Origin: Sphingopyxis granuli NBRC 100800
Lineage (GTDB): Bacteria > Pseudomonadota > Alphaproteobacteria > Sphingomonadales > Sphingomonadaceae
Length of the DNA stretch: 64,000 nt
Assembly: GCF_001591045.1 (NCBI RefSeq)
Contig: NZ_BCUA01000006.1
Span: forward strand, 1 to 64,000
Reading direction: 5' to 3'
Under the pieces are notes generated by a model. The model did not search any database. It was not told where the DNA came from and saw only the letters and a list, made by a program, of their open reading frames with translations. Of this stretch, positions 34,109 through 42,746 are shown piece after piece (position 1 is the first letter of the stretch; every line of letters begins with the position of its first letter). The position numbers and the translations under genes are program-made.

Positions 34109-36547
34109 TTAGGGTTGCACGGGGGACGCGGGGAAACAGGCGGCCGCGTCAGCCGCCCATTCAAGGCCGGAATCGGAGAGGAACCAGCCGACGAAATCGT
34201 CTGCGCCATGTGCGGCGAGCAGCGCGTCGATACGCTTTTGCGTGTCGGGATCGGATGCACCGCAAAGGGCGAGCGCGATCGGGCCTAGCCCCAGCTCGAA
34301 CAGCCGGTTGCCGCGCGCCGATTGCAGATAATATTGCCGCTTCGGCACCGCGCGGCTGACCAGCTCGATTTGCCGCTCGTTGAGGCCGAAGCGAAGATAG
34401 GCCGCCTGGCTTTGCGGTTCGATCGCCCGATCGTTGGGAAGCAGGATGCGCTGCGGGCAGCTTTCGATGAGGACAGGCGCAATCGCGCTGGCGGCAATCT
34501 CCGAAAGGTTATGGGTGGCAAAGACGACCGACACATTTTTCTTGCGGACGGTTTTCAGCCATTCCCTGATGCGCTCGGAAAACAGCGGATGGTCGATATA
34601 TTTCCATGACTCGTCGAGGACGAGCAGCGTCGGCTTGCCCGTGAATCGTTCTTCGAGACGATGAAACAGATAGGAGAGGACCGGCGCGACAACGCTTTCC
34701 GACCCCATCAAGGCTTCCATCTCGAAGCATTGGACGTCGGCCATATGTAGGTCGTCCTCGGCCGCATCGAGCAGACGGCCGAATGGCCCTTCGAGCGTAT
34801 AGGGCGCGAGCGCCGATCGCAGCGGCGCCGATTGCAGCAGCAGCGACAGGCCGGTCAGGGTCCGTTCCTCCATCGGCGCGGTTGCGAGATTGGTGAGCGC
34901 CGACCAAACGGCTTCCTTGACCTCGGGCGTTATCGGGACATTCTCCCCGGCGAGCAGGGCGCCGATCCACTCGGCCGCCCATGCCCGCTCGTCGGGCCGG
35001 TCGATGTGTCGCAACGGCTGGAAAGCGATCGTCTCTCCGGCATCGCCGCCAAGCCCAAGACCATGATGCGCGCCGCCCATCGCCAGCGTCGCCGCGCGCG
35101 CCGACCGCCCCATGTCGAAGATATAGACTTGGGAGTCGGGGTAGCGCCGGAACTGCAACGCCAAGAGCGTCAGCAGCACGGACTTGCCCGCGCCGGTCGG
35201 TCCGACGATCATCATATGCCCCACGTCGCCAATATGGGTGCTGAGCCGGAACGGGGTCGAGCCGCTGGTTTCGGCATAGAGCAAAGGCGGGCCGTCGAGG
35301 TGCGCGTTGCGCGCCGGTCCCGCCCATACCGACGACAGCGGCATGAGGTGGGCGAGATTGAGCGTGTGGATGATTGGCTGGCGGACGTTCGCATAGACAT
35401 GGCCGGGCAGGCTCGACAGCCACGCCTCCACCGCGTTGACGCTCTCGCGAATACAGGTGAAGCCCAGCCCGTTGACGATGCGCTCGACCGCGCGCACCTT
35501 TTCCTCGACGCGGGCGCGATCGGTATCGGCAACGGTTATGGTCGTGGTCAGATAGCCGAACGCAACATGGTCGGCCCCGAGCGCCTGCAATGCCAGGTCA
35601 GCATCGACGACCTTGTTGTCGGCATCACTGTCGAGCAACTGGACCGGCTGATTATAGATAACCTCGCGCAAGAGCGCCGTCACCGACTTACGCTTGTTGA
35701 ACCACTGGCGGCGCAGCTTGGTGAGCGCCTTGGTCGCGTCGGTCTTGTCGAGCGCCACGAAGCGCGTCACCCAGCGATAGCCGAAATCTTCGTGATTGAG
35801 CGCGTCGAGGATTCCGGGCCTGCTGACATTGGGAAAGCCCATGATGGTCAGCGTCCGCAAATGCTGGTCGCCAAGCATCGGTTCGAGGCCACCGGTCAGC
35901 GGCGTGTCGGTCAGTATCGCGTCGAGATACATCGGGGTTTCGGGGACCGCGACGGCGTGGCGGCGCGTCGATATGGCGCCGTGAAGGAACGTCAGCGTCT
36001 CGCCATCGTCGAGTGCGCGCACCTCCGGCATGAAGCCCGAAAACAGGTCGAGCGCCCTATCGGTTTCGGCGACGAAGCTCGCAAGCGCCTGCCGCCAGTC
36101 GCGGCCCTTCACGTCGTCGCTACGCTCGACCAGCGCGCGGCCCGCCGTGTCCGCCTGATCCGGCGACGGCAGGAAGGTGAGCGTCACATAATAGCGGCTT
36201 TCATAGTGTGCGCCCGCGCTCTCGAACGCCGCTCGCCGTTCCTGATCGACCAGCCAGGACGCGGCGTCGGGAAAGCCGCTGTCGGGATAGCCCAGCGCCT
36301 CGCGGCGTTCGGCTTCCAAGTGGAGCGCCCAGCCCGATCCGAAACGCTTGAGGACATTGTTAGCCCGCGCGCAGGCGCCGACCAACTCGGCCTCCGTTGC
36401 GGACTCCAAGTCCGGCCCGCGAAAGCGCAAGGTGCGCTGAAAGCTGCCGTCCTTGTTCAGCACCACGCCGGGAGCGACCAGCGCCGCCCACGGCAGATGG
36501 TCCGCAAGGCGGTCGGCCCGGCTGCGATATTCGCGCAGGTTCAGCAT
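34109..36547 (-). CDS. trbE: TrbE, T4SS ATPase (VirB4-like)
   Basis: An 812-residue cytosolic ATPase. The N-terminal CagE/VirB4 domain precedes the Walker A 'VGPTGAGKSVLLTLLALQFR' and Walker B 'PTLLVLDESWKYIDHPLF'. The C-terminal 'ATHNLSEIAASAIAPVLIES' is the usual sensor region. It powers assembly and substrate transfer. The start ATG at 36547 ('MLNLREYRSRADRLADHLPW') overlaps trbD by 7 bases; longer upstream readings run into trbD. Confidence 0.95.
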   Translation of the reverse strand: MLNLREYRSRADRLADHLPWAALVAPGVVLNKDGSFQRTLRFRGPDLESATEAELVGACARANNVLKRFGSGWALHLEAERREALGYPDSGFPDAASWLVDQERRAAFESAGAHYESRYYVTLTFLPSPDQADTAGRALVERSDDVKGRDWRQALASFVAETDRALDLFSGFMPEVRALDDGETLTFLHGAISTRRHAVAVPETPMYLDAILTDTPLTGGLEPMLGDQHLRTLTIMGFPNVSRPGILDALNHEDFGYRWVTRFVALDKTDATKALTKLRRQWFNKRKSVTALLREVIYNQPVQLLDSDADNKVVDADLALQALGADHVAFGYLTTTITVADTDRARVEEKVRAVERIVNGLGFTCIRESVNAVEAWLSSLPGHVYANVRQPIIHTLNLAHLMPLSSVWAGPARNAHLDGPPLLYAETSGSTPFRLSTHIGDVGHMMIVGPTGAGKSVLLTLLALQFRRYPDSQVYIFDMGRSARAATLAMGGAHHGLGLGGDAGETIAFQPLRHIDRPDERAWAAEWIGALLAGENVPITPEVKEAVWSALTNLATAPMEERTLTGLSLLLQSAPLRSALAPYTLEGPFGRLLDAAEDDLHMADVQCFEMEALMGSESVVAPVLSYLFHRLEERFTGKPTLLVLDESWKYIDHPLFSERIREWLKTVRKKNVSVVFATHNLSEIAASAIAPVLIESCPQRILLPNDRAIEPQSQAAYLRFGLNERQIELVSRAVPKRQYYLQSARGNRLFELGLGPIALALCGASDPDTQKRIDALLAAHGADDFVGWFLSDSGLEWAADAAACFPASPVQP

Positions 36548-36813
36548 GTCAGATAACCCCGCTGGCGAAGGTGGCGGGCGAGGACGGGCGCGAAATCCGG
36601 GTCGCGCTTTGCGACGAATACCGCAACCGTGTGACCAAGCGCCCACATTGCGAGGCCAGCAATCCATTGCTGCAAGCCCAGCCCCAGCGCCGCCGCGATC
36701 GTGCCATTGACGATCGCGATGGCCCGCGGCGCGCCGCCGAGCAGGATCGGTTCGGCAAGCGCGCGGTGCATCGGCGCCTCGAAACCCTCGATGTGGCTGC
36801 CCGCGCCGATCAT
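36541..36813 (-). CDS. trbD: TrbD, T4SS VirB3-like protein
   Basis: A 90-residue membrane protein with two adjacent helices ('AIAIVNGTIAAALGLGLQQW', 'IAGLAMWALGHTVAVFVAKR') and the VirB3 pattern 'HRALAEPILLGGAPR' and 'RDPDFAPVLARHL'. ATG 36813 overlaps the trbC stop by four bases. Confidence 0.88.
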   Translation of the reverse strand: MIGAGSHIEGFEAPMHRALAEPILLGGAPRAIAIVNGTIAAALGLGLQQWIAGLAMWALGHTVAVFVAKRDPDFAPVLARHLRQRGYLTC

Positions 36814-37145
36814 GCGATGAGCGCCCCGCCGCCGAAGCTGAAAAAGCTGAGAAAGAAGGAGCTGGCCGCGAACGCGATGCTGAGGCCGAAAATAATCTGA
36901 ATCAAACGGCGAAAGCCGCCCGCCGTTTCCCCGAACGCCAAGGTCAAGCCGGTCACGATAATGATGATAACGGCGATGATCTTGGCAACCGGGCCTTGGA
37001 CGGACTCCAAGACCTGCTGCAACGGTTCCTCCCACGGCATCCCCGATCCGGCGGCCTGCGCGGTGGCGGCGACAGCCAGGCCGAGCATCGCGGCACCGGC
37101 GGCGGTTATGATCTTGTGTGGTTCGCGAACGCGGGACAGGCGCAT
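36810..37145 (-). CDS. trbC: TrbC, pilin (VirB2-like)
   Basis: A 111-residue prepilin. A signal peptide ('MLGLAVAATAQAAG') is followed by 'GMPWEEPLQQVLESVQGPVA' and two hydrophobic helices ('KIIAVIIIIVTGLTLAFGE', 'IIFGLSIAFAASSFFLSFF'), as in VirB2/TrbC. ATG 37145 has AAGGAG 6 bases upstream and is preferred to ATG 37160. Confidence 0.9.
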   Translation of the reverse strand: MRLSRVREPHKIITAAGAAMLGLAVAATAQAAGSGMPWEEPLQQVLESVQGPVAKIIAVIIIIVTGLTLAFGETAGGFRRLIQIIFGLSIAFAASSFFLSFFSFGGGALIA

Positions 37146-37146
37146 G

Positions 37147-38151
37147 TCATTCTCCTTCAAAAGCGGTGGGATCGGGGGTGAGATCGCGGACGGCGTAATT
37201 TCCGTGCTCGTCGAGGCCGACGACGCGCGCGACGCTATCGACGCGGCGCGCGAGGCCGCGCCCGGATATGAAAACGATCATGTCAATGGCTTCGGCAATC
37301 AGCCGGCGCGGGACGGTGACGACGCTTTCCTGAACAAGCTGTTCGAGGCGATAGAGCGCCGCGACCGCGCTATTGGCGTGGACGGTCGCGATGCCGCCCG
37401 GATGCCCGGTGTTCCATGCCTTGAGCATGTCCAGCGCCTCGCGCCCGCGCACCTCGCCGACGATGATCCGGTCAGGCCGAAGGCGGAGCGTCGAGCGCAC
37501 AAGCTCGGCCATCGTGACCGCGCCGGTTCCGGTCGGGCCGATAGAGCGGGTGCGGAGCGCGACAACATCGCTGGCCGCGCATTGCAGCTCGCGCGTGTCC
37601 TCTATGATGATAATGCGCTCGTCGAGGCCGGCCATTTCGGCGAGCAGCGCATTGGCGAGCGTCGTCTTGCCCGATGACGTGCCGCCCGCGACTAGAATGT
37701 TTCGTCGCTCGACGACCGCCATAGACAAGAGCCGCGCCGTGTCGGCCGACATGATGCCGTCGCGAACGTAATCGAGCAGCGTGTAAATTCTGGCGGCGGG
37801 CTTTCTGATCGAGAAGCAGGGCGCGAGGCTGACGGGCGGCAAGACGCCCTCGAACCGCTCGCCCGCGCCTTCGCCGTGCGGCGGCAGTTCGGCCGATATG
37901 ATCGGCGCCGCCGCATGGGCCTCGGTGCGGGCGTGGCTGGCGACCAGGCGAATGATGCGTTCGATCTGCGCCGGGTCGTATCGGGTTCCGGTGTCGATAC
38001 GGCCTTCGCCGAGCCGGTCGAGACGCAGCACCCCATCGGGGTTCACCATGATCTCGATGACGGCGGGGTCGGATAGGGCCGCCGCGATACCCGGTCCCAT
38101 AGCGGTGCGGAGCATCGCGCGGCGGCGATCTGCAGAAAGCGCGTCGGTCAT
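37147..38151 (-). CDS. trbB: TrbB, T4SS ATPase (VirB11-like)
   Basis: A 334-residue hexameric secretion ATPase. Walker A is 'VAGGTSSGKTTLANALLAEM', the Asp box is 'RIIIIEDTRELQC', and the His box region is 'TGHPGGIATVHANSA'. ATG 38151 ('MTDALSADRRRAMLRTAMGP') overlaps the copG-like stop by four bases. It is the first trb gene of the unit. Confidence 0.95.
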   Translation of the reverse strand: MTDALSADRRRAMLRTAMGPGIAAALSDPAVIEIMVNPDGVLRLDRLGEGRIDTGTRYDPAQIERIIRLVASHARTEAHAAAPIISAELPPHGEGAGERFEGVLPPVSLAPCFSIRKPAARIYTLLDYVRDGIMSADTARLLSMAVVERRNILVAGGTSSGKTTLANALLAEMAGLDERIIIIEDTRELQCAASDVVALRTRSIGPTGTGAVTMAELVRSTLRLRPDRIIVGEVRGREALDMLKAWNTGHPGGIATVHANSAVAALYRLEQLVQESVVTVPRRLIAEAIDMIVFISGRGLARRVDSVARVVGLDEHGNYAVRDLTPDPTAFEGE

Positions 38152-38552
38152 GGCTGTGCCTCGATGATGTTTTGGGTGTCGAGTGTCCGCTTGCCGCCCG
38201 CGATCTGGCGGCCAAGCTGGGCGATGAATCGCTCGAAACGCTGATTGCCAGTCGCGAGCGCAGCGGCGTCGGCTTCGGGGAGCGGCGCGGTGACGGTAAG
38301 CTGGTAGCGCACGAACAGCGCCAGAGCCTCCAGCACCACCTCCATGTCGCGGCGACCTGCCGCGACCTCGCGCGATATGCGGTCGAGCCGGACTTTCAGA
38401 AGGTCGTCGACCTCCTTCGTCGCGCGGCGCGCCAGCCAATCGCGAAGCGCCTCGTTGACGATCCGTGACTTGTTGCCGCCGCGCCGGATAACCAGCGCGT
38501 CGAGCGCATCGCTCAAGTCGCTGTCGATGTAGAGATTCTGCCGGACCTTCAT
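38148..38552 (-). CDS. CopG-like ribbon-helix-helix regulator
   Basis: A 134-residue protein with an N-terminal ribbon-helix-helix ('RQNLYIDSDLSDALDALV', 'NKSRIVNEALRDWLARRA') and a longer helical C-terminus. A gene of this kind stands before trbB in many ICEs of this family and probably regulates transfer. It lies three bases after the traG C-terminal frame. Confidence 0.82.
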   Translation of the reverse strand: MKVRQNLYIDSDLSDALDALVIRRGGNKSRIVNEALRDWLARRATKEVDDLLKVRLDRISREVAAGRRDMEVVLEALALFVRYQLTVTAPLPEADAAALATGNQRFERFIAQLGRQIAGGKRTLDTQNIIEAQP

Positions 38553-38555
38553 CGC

Positions 38556-39371
38556 CTACAGCCCCGGCAGCAGGTCTTGGGACTGCGATTGATTCATCGC
38601 GTGGCCGCGCACCAGCGACGCGCGAACGCGGTCCATGACGCGCTTGTCGGCCGCCGCGTCGGCGTCGTCGCGTTCCATGTCGGGCAATTCGAGTTGCGTC
38701 GCAGGTTCGGGCTGAGGCGGCTTCTCGTCGATCGACGGATGCCGCTGCTGCTGCAAGCCGCCGTCCTCGTCCGCACCGGGTTCCTCGTCCGCTTTGCCGA
38801 GCCTGCTATCGGGCGCGCTGACCAGCCCGGTCCAGTCGTCGGGGCGGCTTGGCGGTCGGTCGGCATAGTCGCCAACCGCGAGCGCGGGCGGCGGCAGGAG
38901 CCGCGCGCGGAAATTGGCGTCCTTATAATATTGCAGCTTCTTCGCCCGGATCGGGGCCATACCAGACACAAGAACCAGCTCGTCGGCGGGCGGAAGCTGC
39001 ATGACCTCGCCTTGGGTCAGCAGCGGGCGCGCCGTCTCCTGCCGACTGACCATGACGTGCGCGAGCCAGGGGGCGAGCCTGTGGCCCGCATAGTTCCGCA
39101 TGGCGCGCTGTTCGGTCGCGACGCCGAGAGCATCGGAAACCCTCTTTGCCGTCCGCTCGTCATTGGTCGAGAAAACGACGCGCACATGGCAATTATCGAG
39201 GATCGAATTATGCTCGCCGTAGGCCTTATCGACCTGGTTGAGCGACTGCGCGATCAGATAGACCCGGATTCCATAGCCTGCCATGAAGGCGAGGCTCGTC
39301 TCGAAGAAATCGAGCCGCCCCAAGGCGACGAACTCGTCGAGCATCATCAGAAGCTCATGCTTGCGCGGCAT
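38556..39371 (-). pseudogene. traG: TraG/VirD4 coupling protein, C-terminal part (after frameshift)
   Basis: This 271-codon frame continues the TraG protein: 'HELLMMLDEFVALGRLDFFE' is the Walker B region (LDEF..LGR), followed by 'GYGIRVYLIAQSLNQVDKAY' and the C-terminal DNA-contact part. The ATG at 39371 is inside the conserved family sequence and not at a natural domain start. The frame overlaps the N-terminal frame by 17 bases. It could be translated on its own through the overlap, but a frameshift mutation or sequencing error is more likely. Confidence 0.75.
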
Positions 39372-40560
39372 CGAGCTTCTCCGTGAGGCGGCGGCCGATC
39401 TGATTGAGCATCAGGCGCACAAGCGGCTTGGTGCGGCTAATGTCGGACGGCGGAATGACCAGGTAGAGCGAGACGGGATGATCGGCTTCGGCCAAGTCGG
39501 CAATGCGCCAGTCGCAACGCGACGTGACGGCCGCGACGGTGGGGTCGCGATAGAGGCCGAGGAACGACATGGCCGTCGAGAGAACGCCCGATCGCTCATT
39601 CTCCGATTTGTTCAGCACCTCGCGCGCGGCGGACGCGACGACCGGGTGGACCTGCGGCGCTTCCTTCGTGCCGAGATGATTGGTGGTCATCATCCGGCGC
39701 AGCGTCGTCACGAACGGGCGCTGCGGATCGGACAGGAAGGTTGCGACGCGGGCGAGCGTCTTTTCTTCCTCGGCATAGAGTATGTGGAGGATCGCGCCGA
39801 CCAGCAGCGAGTGCGATGTTTTCTCCCAGTGGTTCCGACGCTCCAGCGCCCCTTCGGGATCGACCAATATGTCGGCGATGTTCTGAACGTCGCGAACCTC
39901 GTTCGCGCCCTTCCTGACCTCCAACAGCGGATTATATTTTGCCGATCGAAGGTCGGTCGGGTTGAACAGCAGGACGTGCGAAAAGCACGCGCGCCAGCCC
40001 GCGGTAAGCTGCCAGTTCTCGCCCTTTATATCGTGGACGATGGCCGAGCCGGTCCAGCTTAGCAGCGTCGGGATGACGAGGCCGACGCCTTTGCCGCTCC
40101 GCGTCGGCGCGAACGCCATGACATGCTCCGGCCCGTCGTGGCGAAGGTAGCGCTCGCGCAGACGACCAAGGAAAACACCGCGCTCGCTAAGCAGCCCGGC
40201 GCGGTCGATCTCGCCTTTTGTCGCCCAGCGCGCCGAGCCGTATGTCGTGACATGGCGCGACTGGCGCGCGCGCCATAGCGACCCGGCGATGGCGGACGCG
40301 CAGCCGAGAAAGCCGCTGGCTCCCGCGATCATCCCGGCCTTGTCGAAGACCTCCGGCGCGTAGGCCTCGTAGTGATACCACCAAGGGAATATCGCCCACG
40401 GGCGATAGACCGGCGTGTCGAACAGAATGAACCATGCCGGCCCAAGCTGCGGCTGATAACCGAGCTGCGCCGCGCACCATTGCGTCGCGGCCCAGACGCC
40501 CACGATGACGAGTGCGAAAACGACGAAAATCTGGCCTATCAGCAGCTTCGTGGGGGTCAC
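39355..40560 (-). CDS. traG: TraG/VirD4 coupling protein, N-terminal part (frameshifted)
   Basis: 401 residues: two N-terminal membrane helices ('IGQIFVVFALVIVGVWAATQ'), 'YGSARWATKGEIDRAGLL', then Walker A 'FAPTRSGKGVGLVIPTLLSW'. It ends 'IGRRLTEKLDAAQA', where family members read on into the Walker B part that is in the other frame (38556-39371). A coupling protein without Walker B would be inactive. The start is GTG 40560. The ATPase normally recruits the relaxosome to the Trb channel. Confidence 0.85.
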   Translation of the reverse strand: MTPTKLLIGQIFVVFALVIVGVWAATQWCAAQLGYQPQLGPAWFILFDTPVYRPWAIFPWWYHYEAYAPEVFDKAGMIAGASGFLGCASAIAGSLWRARQSRHVTTYGSARWATKGEIDRAGLLSERGVFLGRLRERYLRHDGPEHVMAFAPTRSGKGVGLVIPTLLSWTGSAIVHDIKGENWQLTAGWRACFSHVLLFNPTDLRSAKYNPLLEVRKGANEVRDVQNIADILVDPEGALERRNHWEKTSHSLLVGAILHILYAEEEKTLARVATFLSDPQRPFVTTLRRMMTTNHLGTKEAPQVHPVVASAAREVLNKSENERSGVLSTAMSFLGLYRDPTVAAVTSRCDWRIADLAEADHPVSLYLVIPPSDISRTKPLVRLMLNQIGRRLTEKLDAAQA

Positions 40561-40892
40561 GGTTTTCTCCCGGCGACGCAGTGATTTGCGTCACCGGCAA
40601 AAATCAGCCGGGCGAGAAAAATCGCATACTACCGTTGTGGCGCACGATGACGCGCGGAGACGCAGCGGGGGTGACTATCTTGTATAGAATCACGCCAAAT
40701 CGGTCGCTATCGCCTGACCATTGACGATTTCGCAAAATCGTTGACCGGGTATGCGCGAGCCAGAAGCCCAAATCCGAAAGCAAGGCCCATGGGGCAACAA
40801 TATTGACGCAATGACCGTATCGACGCAATGACCGTATCAATGTTTCATTGATGGCTTGGCGATAGAGACCTGCGCGCGTAAGGGGAGCGGCC
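40561..40892. other. traG leader and cargo boundary, no gene
   Basis: The first 130 bases match the leader of the traG remnant (10131-10300). Beyond about 40690 that match stops and the base composition drops, which marks the edge of the inserted cassette. Near 40803-40834 'GACGCAATGACCGTATC' occurs twice in tandem. No coding frame of note. Confidence 0.5.
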
Positions 40893-41759
40893 ATGAGCGA
40901 TGAGCAGGAATTCGGCAGAAAAGCCAAGGACCGCAACGGCCCGGGGGTTACGCCGTTCCGCTATCCTGGTGGCAAGGCGTTCTTGGCCGATTTGCTTGAA
41001 TCGAAGATACGCACCTACAAGAAAATTACCACATATGCGGAGCCCTATGCAGGCGGTGCTGGCGCAGCCATCGAATTGATGGCCCGCGGAACAGTTGAAC
41101 GAATCGCCCTCAATGACTTTGACAGGCGCATCCATTCGGCATGGTGGGCGATATTGCATCGGACTGATGATTTCGTAGAACGCATCCGCGCGACCACAGT
41201 GGACCTCGCCACTTGGTATGCTTGTCGCCAGATTGTAGAAGAAAATAGGCTGGACGGCGACCCGTTTGAGTTGGGGTTCGCCACCTATTTCCTAAATCGA
41301 ACGAACCGCTCCGGTGTTATCGTTGGCGCCGGCCCTATCGGGGGATATGCTCAGACCGGTAAATGGCTCATTGACGCGCGTTGGTATCCCGACACTATGT
41401 GCAAGCGCATCATCTGGTTGGGCCAACGCCGAGATCGGATCGAACTCACCAATCTCGACGGCATCGCCTTCATCAAGTCGTTCCCGAAAAAGCGTGCGAA
41501 GGAGACGTTTTTCTTTATCGACCCTCCCTATGTGCAGGCAGGTGCGAAGCTTTATCTTAATGCCATGAATGATCTAAAACATCGTGATCTTGCCCAGTAT
41601 TTAACGGGTAATCCAACGGTGCCAAATTGGCTCGTCACCTATGATGATTGTCAGCTCATTCGAGAGGTTTACGCGGCGGCCAGCGTCGAGCAGATACCCG
41701 TGCGTTATAGTCTTCAGCGCAAGCGCACAGAACATGAAATTTGCGTGGTTCCTGCTTAG
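40893..41759 (+). CDS. D12-class DNA adenine methyltransferase
   Basis: A 288-residue N6-adenine methyltransferase of the Dam/D12 group. The SAM motif appears as 'YAEPYAGGAGAAIELM' after 'TPFRYPGGKAFLADLLESKI', and the catalytic motif as 'FFFIDPPYVQAGAKL' (DPPY). AAGGGGAG precedes the ATG. The gene is AT-richer than its neighbours. It converges on two minus-strand genes, sharing four bases at the stops (41756-41759). It may be an R-M or anti-restriction methylase. Confidence 0.9.
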   Translation: MSDEQEFGRKAKDRNGPGVTPFRYPGGKAFLADLLESKIRTYKKITTYAEPYAGGAGAAIELMARGTVERIALNDFDRRIHSAWWAILHRTDDFVERIRATTVDLATWYACRQIVEENRLDGDPFELGFATYFLNRTNRSGVIVGAGPIGGYAQTGKWLIDARWYPDTMCKRIIWLGQRRDRIELTNLDGIAFIKSFPKKRAKETFFFIDPPYVQAGAKLYLNAMNDLKHRDLAQYLTGNPTVPNWLVTYDDCQLIREVYAAASVEQIPVRYSLQRKRTEHEICVVPA

Positions 41760-42742
41760 GCAGCCCTTTGCTCATTCCGATAGCGCACCAGCCATGACAG
41801 CAAAGAGTGCGCGCGATCTACCTCGTCCACATGGACTCCGTTCACGGTAGCCAACTCTATTCCTTTCATAGCAGCCTTCGGCGTTCTCAGCCGGTCTAGG
41901 ATGTGACCGTGCCTTTTGCCGTAAAGCTTATGGTCGTCTTCGCTGAGCCGAAACGGAACAACCGTTAGACCGACCATCGAGCATGCGGGCCTGTCCAAAA
42001 AGTAACCGCCGAGAAACTGGTCGAGTTCGTCATTGGCGCTTTTGCCGCTCCAATTATGCCCGCTGGCGGCTTGTCCGAAATACATCATTGCCGGAGGCGG
42101 CAGGCCGTTGTCGGCGTGCCGCCATGCGATCACGTCCATGCCTCCATCTTTTGCCTTTTTGGCCGCTTCGGGGCCAGGCGGAACGCGCGGAGTTCCTGTG
42201 CCTGATCCTTCGCAGCAGCGGCCCACGGCTTCCGTTATGGTTTCACCGCTTGCCCGCGGCCAGCCGAAAGAGACCGCTGGCCCCTGCACATGCCCAGCAA
42301 CCGCGAGCGTCGCGAGTGTCTGGAATTGCCTCTTGCGGACCTTCGCCGCCTCATCGCCGGAGGGTGGATTGCTCAAGATTGGCGATTTCGTAAAATGCGA
42401 AATGACTAGGCAGGTTAGATAAAAGCCGAGACCACGCCGCTCGCCCCGCGGCTTTAGACGCAATTCCTCGCCATCTTCGCTTAAAACAAAAGGATAGGCA
42501 TCGCCCAAGGAAGCAACTCGCGAGTTAATTTCATTTTCGATGGTTTCCCGCCGTTCGTCTTTTTCTGCGTCCGCTGTGCCATTATCTTCCGCATGATCCT
42601 CTTTCTGGATCTCGGTTGTATTGTCTATTTCGTCTAACCTCGCGCGGCCCTTCTCATCAAAAAAAGCAGTAAGTTCCAGCCAATCGACAAGGATGAAGGA
42701 GTCAGCGTCAAGGGCCGGAGGCGCGACAGCAGTGATCGCCAT
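41756..42742 (-). CDS. Unknown protein of a methylase/ParB cassette (328 aa)
   Basis: A 328-residue protein of unknown family. It starts 'MAITAVAPPALDADSFILVD', contains an acidic Glu/Asp-rich stretch (residues 40-65), then 'RGERRGLGFYLTCLVISHFT' and a C-terminal part 'ELDQFLGGYFLDRPACSMVG' and 'KLYGKRHGHILDRLRTP'. No nuclease motif can be named with confidence. It lies four bases after the ParB-N gene and has the same low GC, so the two are one unit. In a methylase setting it is a candidate effector. Confidence 0.6.
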   Translation of the reverse strand: MAITAVAPPALDADSFILVDWLELTAFFDEKGRARLDEIDNTTEIQKEDHAEDNGTADAEKDERRETIENEINSRVASLGDAYPFVLSEDGEELRLKPRGERRGLGFYLTCLVISHFTKSPILSNPPSGDEAAKVRKRQFQTLATLAVAGHVQGPAVSFGWPRASGETITEAVGRCCEGSGTGTPRVPPGPEAAKKAKDGGMDVIAWRHADNGLPPPAMMYFGQAASGHNWSGKSANDELDQFLGGYFLDRPACSMVGLTVVPFRLSEDDHKLYGKRHGHILDRLRTPKAAMKGIELATVNGVHVDEVDRAHSLLSWLVRYRNEQRAA

Positions 42743-42746
42743 TATC

